Assembly (NCBI GenBank): GCA_018658685.1
Contig: JABHUT010000005.1
Location: forward strand, 1 to 6,211
DNA: 6,211 nt
DNA from: Alphaproteobacteria bacterium
GTDB lineage: Bacteria; Pseudomonadota; Alphaproteobacteria; MED-G09
Direction: 5' to 3'
The notes below the pieces were generated by a model. That model did no database searches. It saw only the letters and a list, made by a program, of their open reading frames with translations, and had not been told where the DNA came from. The position numbers were made by a program, and so were the translations under genes. Shown piece by piece: positions 1-5,902 of this stretch (within the stretch, counting starts at the first letter, position 1; each line of letters opens with the position of its first letter).

Positions 1-234
1 CAAAATATTATTAATAAAATAAAGACTTACACTGATATTCCTATTGGCGTTGGTTTTGGAATAAAAGATTCAGAGCAAGTAAAAAATATTTCTCAGTTTT
101 CTGATGCTGTTGTGGTTGGTTCAGCTATAGTTCAAAAGATTAATAATTTAAAAGAACAAAATTTAAATGATCAAGACTTGGTATCGTCTTTAACAAATTA
201 CTTATTAGATCTTTCTAGCGGTCTAAATACTTAG
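1..234 (+). CDS. trpA: Tryptophan synthase alpha subunit, C-terminal fragment (5' end outside window)
   Basis: The frame is open from base 1 and ends at TAG 232-234, giving the last 77 residues of TrpA. TrpA is the cytoplasmic TIM-barrel subunit that cleaves indole-3-glycerol phosphate to indole and glyceraldehyde-3-phosphate and passes indole to TrpB. Seen directly: the late-barrel phosphate-binding signatures, GVGFGI at fragment residues 16-21 and VVGSAIV at 38-44, followed by a helical tail rich in Asn, Leu and Lys. The family is about 260-270 residues, so roughly the last 30% is present. It is followed after 9 bp by accD on the same strand, as in the trpFBA-accD-folC runs of many proteobacteria, so co-transcription is likely. 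There is no sign of truncation at the 3' end. The start, catalytic Glu and Asp lie outside the window. Confidence 0.93.
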   Translation, partial: QNIINKIKTYTDIPIGVGFGIKDSEQVKNISQFSDAVVVGSAIVQKINNLKEQNLNDQDLVSSLTNYLLDLSSGLNT

Positions 235-237
235 GAG
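233..237 (+). promoter_or_regulatory. Ribosome binding site of accD (AGGAG)
   Basis: AGGAG begins inside the trpA stop codon (TAG 232-234) and lies 6 nt before the TTG at 244. It is the clearest Shine-Dalgarno on the plus strand and supports the non-ATG start of accD. Its overlap with the trpA stop suggests ribosomes ending trpA can reload directly on accD. Confidence 0.75.
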
Positions 238-243
238 TTGTAA

Positions 244-1110
244 TTGAGTTGGCTAAAAAATATTGTACCACCCGGTTTAAAAAAGATATTTAAAAGAAGA
301 GAGGTCCCCGATAATCTTTGGCTAAAGTGTTCTGCTTGTGATTCAATGATTTTTCATAAAGATGCTGAAGATAGCCTTTTTGTGTGTCCAGAGTGTGATT
401 TTCATCTAAAAGTTTCAGCTGAAATAAGATTTCAACAACTTTTTGATGAGGGATCAATAACTTATATCGATTGTCCCGATGTTCCAAAAGACCCTTTAAA
501 ATTTAAAGATCAAAAACGATATATTGATAGACTAAAAGAAACTCGTTCAAAAACAAATAAAAAAGATTCTATACTAATAGGGAGTGGTAATATTAATACT
601 CAACAAGCAGTTATGGCTGTTCATGACTTTTCCTTTATGGGTGGGTCTCTGGGTATGGCTGCTGGCGAGAGTATAATCCTTGCTATTGAAGAGGCTTTAA
701 AAAAGAAATGTCCTTTTATTCTATGTGCCTCATCAGGAGGTGCAAGAATGCAAGAAGGTATCCTGTCGCTGATGCAAATGCCAAGAACAACGGTAATGCT
801 GCAATCACTTCGTGAAGAGAAGCTTCCATATATTGTTTTATTGACTAATCCAACCACAGGTGGTGTTACAGCCTCATATGCAATGCTAGGCGATATTCAT
901 ATCGCAGAACCAAAGGCTTTAATTGGTTTTGCTGGACCCAGGGTTATAGAAAACACTATTAATGAAAATCTTCCAGAAGGTTTTCAAAAGTCAGAGTATC
1001 TCTTAGATCATGGGATGATTGATATGGTTGTGCATAGAAAAGATCTTAAAGAAATGATAACTAATATTATTAATATATTATTCAATAAAGAAGAAAAACT
1101 TCACCGGTAA
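244..1110 (+). CDS. accD: Acetyl-CoA carboxylase carboxyltransferase subunit beta
   Basis: AccD, with AccA, transfers the carboxyl group from biotin-BCCP to acetyl-CoA to make malonyl-CoA, the committed step of fatty-acid synthesis, in the cytoplasm. The start is TTG: an in-frame TAA (241-243) directly precedes it, AGGAG is 6 nt upstream, and the resulting MSWLKN matches the conserved family N-terminus. The next in-frame ATG (residue 35) would remove half of the zinc ribbon. Visible domains: a zinc ribbon with C29, C32, C48 and C51, then the crotonase-type carboxyltransferase fold with FMGGSLG (131-137), GGARMQEG (165-172) and TNPTTGGVTAS (201-211), the glycine-rich loops that form the acyl-CoA oxyanion sites. 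At 288 residues it is slightly shorter than E. coli AccD (304), lacking its proline-rich tail. The motifs are of alphaproteobacterial type. Its stop overlaps the folC start by 1 nt. Confidence 0.97.
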   Translation: MSWLKNIVPPGLKKIFKRREVPDNLWLKCSACDSMIFHKDAEDSLFVCPECDFHLKVSAEIRFQQLFDEGSITYIDCPDVPKDPLKFKDQKRYIDRLKETRSKTNKKDSILIGSGNINTQQAVMAVHDFSFMGGSLGMAAGESIILAIEEALKKKCPFILCASSGGARMQEGILSLMQMPRTTVMLQSLREEKLPYIVLLTNPTTGGVTASYAMLGDIHIAEPKALIGFAGPRVIENTINENLPEGFQKSEYLLDHGMIDMVVHRKDLKEMITNIINILFNKEEKLHR

Positions 1111-2396
1111 TGAGCTTGAAAATAAGCAAAGACAAATTTTTTTATGATAATTTTTTGAAAAATCCAAATAAAAATTTATCAAGAATCAAATCTCTTCTTT
1201 CAAAATTAGGTAATCCAGAATCCACGCTCTCTAATATTATTCATATTGCCGGAACAAATGGAAAAGGCTCGACACTTGCTTTTTTAAAATCATGCCTAAT
1301 CGAAAATAATTATTCTGTAAATGCCTATGTATCACCTCATCTAGAGACAATAAATGAAAGAATTATTATTAAAGGTAGTATTATAGACGATGAGTCCTTA
1401 GATCAAATCATAAGAGAATGTTTAATTATACTCGGTAAACAAAAAATATCTTTTTTTGAATTTATGACAGCATGTGCATTTGAATTATTTAAAAGAAACA
1501 CCAGTGATTGGAGCTTAATTGAAGTGGGTATGGGTGGAGGATATGATGCTACAAACTCTATCCCTAATAAAGATCTTTCTATAATTACTCCAATCTCTTT
1601 TGATCATGAGATCTTTTTGGGTAAATCAATAAAAAAAATCGCAAAAGAAAAATTAGGAATTATTAATAATAATTCACTAGTCGTTTTCGGCCCCCAAGAG
1701 GAATCTTTAAGAGATTTAATAAAAGATAATTTATCTCAAAAAAGATCTAAAGGTTTGTTTTATGGAAAAGATTGGAATATTCAGAAAGTTAATAAAATAA
1801 TTAAATATGAAGATTATGATAATAGAATCGAACTTAATTCAATTGGTTTAAAGGGTGATCATCAGTTGATTAATGCTGGTATGTGCATTGCTAGTTTAAA
1901 ATTTCTTCAGAAAGAAGGAAGAATTGAGGTAAATGATCATCAAATAAAAGATGGTATAGCAAAGACTTCATGGCCAGGTCGACTTATGCAGTTATCAGGG
2001 GAACTAAAAAAAATAAATAATAGTGGTTGTGATATTTGGGTTGATGGTTGTCATAACCCAGCAGGATCAAATGTCATTGCTGAAGAAATTATTAGAATGG
2101 ATGAGGTAAGTAAAAAGGAGACTATTTTAATTTTAGGAATGTCTAGAGATAAAAAAATAGATAAATTTCTTTATAATTTTAAAGGAATTATAACTGAAAT
2201 TCTGATTGTTCCAATCAAAGATAGGGCATCAATTAATTTTGAAGAAGCAAGAGATGCAACTAAAGAAATGGATTTTAAAATTTCAGAAAAGGAGTCAATT
2301 AGTAAAGCTTTAGAAAGTATTTCTAATAGAGATAATTTACGAATATTAATATGTGGTTCTTTGTATCTAGTATCGGAAGCACTTTTAATGGACTAG
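1110..2396 (+). CDS. folC: Folylpolyglutamate synthase / dihydrofolate synthase
   Basis: FolC is a Mur-ligase-family ATP-dependent enzyme that adds glutamate to folates and, in bifunctional members, to dihydropteroate. The ATG overlaps the accD stop (TAATG), with only a weak purine-rich stretch upstream, so translation probably couples to accD. Visible in order: the P-loop HIAGTNGKGST (45-55), SPHLETINERI (75-85), the Mur-type EVGMGG...DATN (138-149), DHEIFLG (165-171), the IAKEKLGI segment carrying K181 (where the family lysine that is often carbamylated lies), GDHQLINA (249-256), WPGR (288-291) and DGCHNP (312-317) in the C-terminal domain. The 428-residue length is normal. Two small departures: GGGYDATN where GGRLDATN is usual, and DGCHNP rather than DGAHNP. 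WPGRL is common in alphaproteobacterial FolC. Whether it has both activities cannot be read from the sequence. Confidence 0.95.
   Translation: MSLKISKDKFFYDNFLKNPNKNLSRIKSLLSKLGNPESTLSNIIHIAGTNGKGSTLAFLKSCLIENNYSVNAYVSPHLETINERIIIKGSIIDDESLDQIIRECLIILGKQKISFFEFMTACAFELFKRNTSDWSLIEVGMGGGYDATNSIPNKDLSIITPISFDHEIFLGKSIKKIAKEKLGIINNNSLVVFGPQEESLRDLIKDNLSQKRSKGLFYGKDWNIQKVNKIIKYEDYDNRIELNSIGLKGDHQLINAGMCIASLKFLQKEGRIEVNDHQIKDGIAKTSWPGRLMQLSGELKKINNSGCDIWVDGCHNPAGSNVIAEEIIRMDEVSKKETILILGMSRDKKIDKFLYNFKGIITEILIVPIKDRASINFEEARDATKEMDFKISEKESISKALESISNRDNLRILICGSLYLVSEALLMD
2393..2396. other. Shared CTAG at the convergent ends of folC and trxA
   Basis: The palindrome CTAG supplies both stop codons: TAG at 2394-2396 on the plus strand ends folC, and TAG read from 2395 to 2393 on the minus strand ends trxA. 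The genes overlap tail to tail by 4 bp. No GC-rich hairpin followed by a T run is visible on either strand around the junction, so transcripts probably run into the opposite gene or end by Rho. Confidence 0.9.
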
Positions 2397-2713
2397 CTAT
2401 TCTCTTCGATCCATTCTTTAAGTTCTTGCCTTGGAAGAGCGCCAACTTTAGTATCTTTTAACTCACCATCAGAAAACAACATTAAGGTTGGGATACTTCT
2501 GACACCATAATTTGTTGGCGTTCTAGGATTTTCATCAATATTTACTTTAGCAATAGTAATATTAATTTTATCATCAGCTGCTAGCTCTTCAAGGATTGGA
2601 CCAACTTGCTTGCAAGGCCCACACCACTCGGCCCAGAAATCAACTAAATAAAGACCTTTTTTTTCTAAAATAGTATTTTGAAATTCTTCATCGGTTACGT
2701 TAATTAGACTCAT
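2393..2713 (-). CDS. trxA: Thioredoxin
   Basis: This is a small cytoplasmic dithiol/disulfide oxidoreductase. Thioredoxins reduce protein disulfides, including those of ribonucleotide reductase, methionine sulfoxide reductase and peroxiredoxins, and are recycled by thioredoxin reductase. Visible: DFWAEWCGPCK (25-35) with the active-site pair C31/C34 and buried D25, then the cis-proline loop SIPTLMLF (73-80, P75), then VGALP near residue 91. The 106-residue length and single domain are normal for bacterial Trx1. The ATG at 2713 has GGAG 5 nt upstream. It is encoded downstream of sbcB with a 69-bp gap containing a plausible promoter, so it may be transcribed on its own as well as from the upstream genes. 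It meets folC head-on at a 4-bp overlap. Confidence 0.97.
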   Translation of the reverse strand: MSLINVTDEEFQNTILEKKGLYLVDFWAEWCGPCKQVGPILEELAADDKINITIAKVNIDENPRTPTNYGVRSIPTLMLFSDGELKDTKVGALPRQELKEWIEENS

Positions 2714-2782
2714 ATTATCTCCAAGAATCAGTTTCTATTAAGCTAAGAAAGACTAGTCAATCATGCAAGTATTATTTCAATA
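2714..2782 (-). promoter_or_regulatory. Candidate trxA promoter and ribosome binding site
   Basis: Reading the minus strand: -35 TTGACT (2760-2755), a 17-nt spacer, then -10 TAGAAA (2737-2732), which places a start near 2725. GGAG (2722-2719) follows, 5 nt before the trxA ATG. The -35 is a 5/6 match and the -10 a 4/6 match to the sigma-70 consensus, with ideal spacing. An 8-bp palindrome, GACTAGTC (2751-2758), overlaps the -35. In such AT-rich DNA chance matches are common. The ribosome site is more secure than the promoter. Confidence 0.45.
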
Positions 2783-4120
2783 TTATAATTCATGGTTTAA
2801 GCTCAATAAATAATCTTTATAACCATCAAAAATGTCAAGATTGCTCTCTTTTTCTAATGAATTAATTGCTTCTATGGCTTTTGAAATGGTAACCCAAGGG
2901 ACCTTACCATCATTATTCTTCCATCGGGCCTTTATGAACTCAATAATCACTTTATACGGCTGATCATCTAAAGTTTCAGGCGCATTATCAAAAATGATTC
3001 TTTGTGCAACACGCTTTGATTTTTGATCTTTAAATTTTATCTGTATTTTTTCATCCCAACTATCACATTTATGAAAGGAATCCCAAGCAAGCCTGTCTTG
3101 GCTAGAAGGGAAACCAAAGAAATCTTCTTCTAAATATTTAATTTCTTTTTCTGGCCAAATTTTTGGTCCTGGTAAGTATTTAGTAATAAGCTCCATAATT
3201 TCTTGAATTTCTGAGTCTTTAGGCAGAGCGTAATCTAAAGTTAGATCAAACCAGTCCGGATTAAAAATTATACCTGGAGTCTTAAGGTAAGTTGCATGTA
3301 ACCACTCAGGTGGCTTTTTAGTACTATCCTTACTGTAATTTATAATTTTTTTTCTATCTTTTTCTGAAAGCCCCCCACAGCTTCTATATTTATTTAAATC
3401 TATAGAAAAATAATTATCTCGATCTCTTTCATAAATAGGCAACATGGGACTTATTTGCTGTGTAGGATAATAGTAACGCCCCCAAACCGACATATTATTA
3501 AATAAATCCTGTCTGGCAAATTTACTAAACATTCGACTTCTGTATTCCCAAAATTTTGGTATTTCTTTTTTTATTTTATTAAGCAGTCTTGACGTTGCTC
3601 TAACATCTCCATCAGCTTGATGCCATATGATAGTGTCATCTTTTTGAAAATTTTTAGTAAAAACATCTGATAACTTATGACTTAATTTCCCATCTCCCCT
3701 TTCTGGTATCGATAAAACTTCTGGAAAGAGTTTTGAAGCTAATGAAATATAAGGCAAAGCATCGCAAACTACCTTATCTTTGTATAAATAAGGGAAATGA
3801 CCGCAAGAATATAATGCCTCAGTTAAAACTCCTGTGTCATAAGATGAATTATATGCCCATAAAATATCATAATCTAATAGTATCTCTAAAATCTCCGGAA
3901 GCTTTTCATAAAGTGATGGGCCTTCCTTTAGTTTTTTCCAATTCATATTTGTTGCTGCCAAAGCATATGGGCTTGGTAGTTCATAATGAGGGATTCTGAA
4001 GTTTTTTATCTCTAGTCGTGCCTCATTATCATTATCTATTATTGCTATCTGATGTGGGTATCGAAATCCATTATTGATTCCGTTAGTTTCCCAATCAAAT
4101 ATTCCATCTGTTTCAATCAT
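2783..4120 (-). CDS. sbcB: Exodeoxyribonuclease I (SbcB/XonA-like DEDDh 3'-5' ssDNA exonuclease)
   Basis: Exonuclease I degrades single-stranded DNA 3' to 5' in repair and recombination and in E. coli binds SSB. The N-terminal DEDDh nuclease is visible: motif I FDWETNG (D9, E11), motif II WAYNSSYD (D95) and motif III WHQADGDVRAT (H167, D172, the five-residue step seen in E. coli HDAMAD). The rest follows the ExoI layout: FSIDLNKY (238-245) like the SH3-like region, WLHATYLKTPGIIFN (273-287) like E. coli KLVHINKCPVL, and FFGFPSSQDR (334-343) with a following helical tail like the E. coli GFFSDADR region. It has 445 residues against 475 in E. coli; the difference is spread along the protein and all four catalytic acids are kept. 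The ATG overlaps the tsaE stop (ATGA), with AGGT at 4130-4127, 6 nt upstream. Strongly divergent from E. coli; the identity rests on motif order. Confidence 0.85.
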   Translation of the reverse strand: MIETDGIFDWETNGINNGFRYPHQIAIIDNDNEARLEIKNFRIPHYELPSPYALAATNMNWKKLKEGPSLYEKLPEILEILLDYDILWAYNSSYDTGVLTEALYSCGHFPYLYKDKVVCDALPYISLASKLFPEVLSIPERGDGKLSHKLSDVFTKNFQKDDTIIWHQADGDVRATSRLLNKIKKEIPKFWEYRSRMFSKFARQDLFNNMSVWGRYYYPTQQISPMLPIYERDRDNYFSIDLNKYRSCGGLSEKDRKKIINYSKDSTKKPPEWLHATYLKTPGIIFNPDWFDLTLDYALPKDSEIQEIMELITKYLPGPKIWPEKEIKYLEEDFFGFPSSQDRLAWDSFHKCDSWDEKIQIKFKDQKSKRVAQRIIFDNAPETLDDQPYKVIIEFIKARWKNNDGKVPWVTISKAIEAINSLEKESNLDIFDGYKDYLLSLNHEL

Positions 4121-4596
4121 TTGAAAACCTGCTTCGAAAATTTCTTAATTCTACCCTCCCATCCCTGGATATTCTTTATCTTAGCAATCCTATTTTCTTC
4201 TGAAAAACTAATTTCTATGTCGAGTATATTATAATTTAGTTTATTTTTTATTTTATCTGCCCATTCTATTATTACAGCTCCATTAAATAAGATATCTTCT
4301 ATACCTAGAGCCTCTAATTCATTAGAGTTTTCTATTCTGTATAAATCAGCATGTCCTATATCAAAATCTTTTCCTTGATAAGTTTGAACAAGAGTAAATG
4401 TAGGTGATGGTATTTCTATATTTTTTAGCTTATCAGGTAAAAGACTCTTAATAATTGAACGAGCAAGAGTCGTTTTTCCAGCGCCCATCTCACCTGATAA
4501 ATATATAATATCCCCTACTTTAAGGGTTTTTGATATTTTTTTACCAAACTCACTTGTTGTTTTTTCCGATGATAGGTTTAGAATAATTTCAAGCAT
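4117..4596 (-). CDS. tsaE: tRNA threonylcarbamoyladenosine biosynthesis ATPase TsaE
   Basis: TsaE is the small P-loop ATPase that works with TsaB-TsaD to make t6A37 on ANN-decoding tRNAs in the cytoplasm. Visible: an N-terminal segment with SEKTTSEFGKKI, Walker A GEMGAGKTT (35-43), SPTFTLVQTY (64-73), GHADLYRI (81-88) with the family aspartate D84, LGIEDIL (97-103) and IIEWADK (109-115). The 159-residue length is normal. The ATG at 4596 is the natural start because the glycine-rich loop then lies near residue 35, as in the family. No Shine-Dalgarno is evident in the A/T-rich leader. It is the first gene of a minus-strand pair with sbcB, overlapping it by 4 nt, so coupled translation is likely. 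Its neighbour on the other side is divergent. Confidence 0.95.
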   Translation of the reverse strand: MLEIILNLSSEKTTSEFGKKISKTLKVGDIIYLSGEMGAGKTTLARSIIKSLLPDKLKNIEIPSPTFTLVQTYQGKDFDIGHADLYRIENSNELEALGIEDILFNGAVIIEWADKIKNKLNYNILDIEISFSEENRIAKIKNIQGWEGRIKKFSKQVFK

Positions 4597-4671
4597 TTTT
4601 TATAGTAACATTTATAGATAAAATATATTAAAATAATATTTCAATTTTAACCCTTTTTTACAGATTTTAGT
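4597..4671. promoter_or_regulatory. Divergent spacer between tsaE and the reductase, likely holding both promoters
   Basis: This 75-bp, almost pure A/T stretch is the only space available for promoters of both flanking genes. On the minus strand TTGAAA (4644-4639), an 18-nt spacer and TATCTA (4620-4615) could serve tsaE, with a start near 4608. On the plus strand TTTATA (4611-4616), a 17-nt spacer and TAATAT (4634-4639) is a weaker candidate for the reductase. The two sets overlap. Neither gene has a visible Shine-Dalgarno before its ATG. Given the base composition, the individual boxes are speculative; the presence of promoters here is inferred from gene layout. Confidence 0.4.
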
Positions 4672-5898
4672 ATGAATGAAAAAAATATAGTAATTATTGG
4701 TGGTGGGCAGGCTGCTTCTCAAGTAGCAACCTCACTTAGGCAAAAAAATTTTATGGGGGATATTAGTATCTTATCTTCCGAAGGTTACCTTCCATATCAA
4801 AGACCACCATTATCCAAGAAATATTTATCAGGTGAATTAGACTCTGAAAGACTTTATCTTAAGCCTGAAAAATTTTATCAGGATCAAAATATAAATGTGA
4901 TGCTCAATTCTTACGTTGAAGAAATTGACAGGGGTAATTCAAAGTTAACTTTTTCAAGGAAGAATGGTGAAGAAGATACAATTAGCTATGATAACTTAGT
5001 CATCTCAACTGGAACTTCACCTAGACTTATTCCTCTTGATAACCCTAATTTAAAGGGAGTTCATTATCTTAGGTCAATTGAGGATGTTGAGGGGATTAAA
5101 AAATCGTTAATTGGTGCTAAGAATATGGTTATAATTGGCGGTGGTTATATAGGCTTAGAGGTTGCAGCAGTATCAAGGAAGTTGGGGTTAAGTGTGACCG
5201 TGGTCGAGATGGCAAGTAGAATTCTTGAAAGAGTAACTAGCCCTGTAATTTCCTCGTTTTATCATTCTTATCATGAGTCCCAAGGTGTGGAGATAATGAC
5301 CAGTACTTCTGTTAACGGAATAAACGGAGACCTAAATGTTTCCTCTGTGGAAACCTCATCAGGGACAATTGAGGCAGACATTGTTGTGGTTGGAATTGGA
5401 GTTCTGCCATGCCAAAATCTTGCTGAAAAAGCAGGTATTGAGACAAATAATGGTATTGTAGTAAATGAGTTTTGTATTTCATCGGATAGCAATGTATTTT
5501 CTGCAGGTGATTGTACTCTTCATCCAAGCGCATTCTACAAAAGAGATATTAGATTAGAGTCAGTTCACAATGCAATAGAGCAAGGAAAAACAGTTGCCTC
5601 TTCGATAATGGAAGAATTTGTTCCTTACAATCAAATACCGTGGTTTTGGTCTGATCAATATAATTTAAAATTTCAAATTGCAGGATTAAATAATGATTAT
5701 GATGAATACATAGTGAGAGGGCGGCCTGAGGATAATTCTTTTTCTGTATTTTATTTTAAGGATGGTTTTATGATTTCATCGGACTGTGTTAATTCAGCAC
5801 CAGAGCATATGATGTCACGTAGATTTATATTTAATAGAGCAGAGGTTGACTTAGAAAAGTTACAAAACAAAGAAATTTCGATCAAAGAAGTAATTTAA
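4672..5898 (+). CDS. FAD-dependent NADH oxidoreductase, ferredoxin/rhodocoxin reductase type
   Basis: This is a two-dinucleotide-fold flavoprotein of the putidaredoxin/rhodocoxin reductase family, which passes electrons from NADH via FAD to a [2Fe-2S] ferredoxin serving a P450 or dioxygenase. Visible: FAD-binding VIIGGGQAA (7-15), the family segment YQRPPLSKKYL (42-52), the ATG-like STGTSPR (112-118), NAD-binding IIGGGYIGLE (154-163) with E179 ending the second strand (an acidic residue favours NADH over NADPH), the second FAD motif FSAGDC (276-281, D280), RLESVHNAIEQG (294-305) and a C-terminal reductase domain from about 322 beginning PWFWSDQY. There is no CxxC redox disulfide, so it is not a thioredoxin or lipoamide reductase. 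At 408 residues it is complete. No ferredoxin or oxygenase gene is adjacent, so its partner is unknown. It stands alone on its strand and ends 4 bp from ahcY. Confidence 0.9.
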   Translation: MNEKNIVIIGGGQAASQVATSLRQKNFMGDISILSSEGYLPYQRPPLSKKYLSGELDSERLYLKPEKFYQDQNINVMLNSYVEEIDRGNSKLTFSRKNGEEDTISYDNLVISTGTSPRLIPLDNPNLKGVHYLRSIEDVEGIKKSLIGAKNMVIIGGGYIGLEVAAVSRKLGLSVTVVEMASRILERVTSPVISSFYHSYHESQGVEIMTSTSVNGINGDLNVSSVETSSGTIEADIVVVGIGVLPCQNLAEKAGIETNNGIVVNEFCISSDSNVFSAGDCTLHPSAFYKRDIRLESVHNAIEQGKTVASSIMEEFVPYNQIPWFWSDQYNLKFQIAGLNNDYDEYIVRGRPEDNSFSVFYFKDGFMISSDCVNSAPEHMMSRRFIFNRAEVDLEKLQNKEISIKEVI

Positions 5899-5902
5899 AA
5901 AA

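Noticed and set aside
290..487. Minus-strand open frame inside accD
   Set aside because: It is fully antisense to the zinc-ribbon region of accD, with no recognisable motif.
2714..2782. Intrinsic terminator after sbcB
   Set aside because: The gap has no stable GC stem followed by a T run in the minus-strand direction; only a short 8-bp palindrome without a loop.
2783..4120. DEDDh nuclease next to a P-loop ATPase as a new defence pair
   Set aside because: The ATPase has every TsaE signature and the nuclease follows the full ExoI domain order. The ATGA overlap is ordinary operon packing, and no defence-type gene is nearby.
4672..5898. Reductase as a recent transfer because parts of it look richer in G+C than sbcB
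   Set aside because: Hand counts of 60-base lines varied from about 35% to 50% within this gene, and conserved parts of accD look similarly rich. The rise tracks glycine/valine-rich conserved folds and is not evidence of foreign origin.
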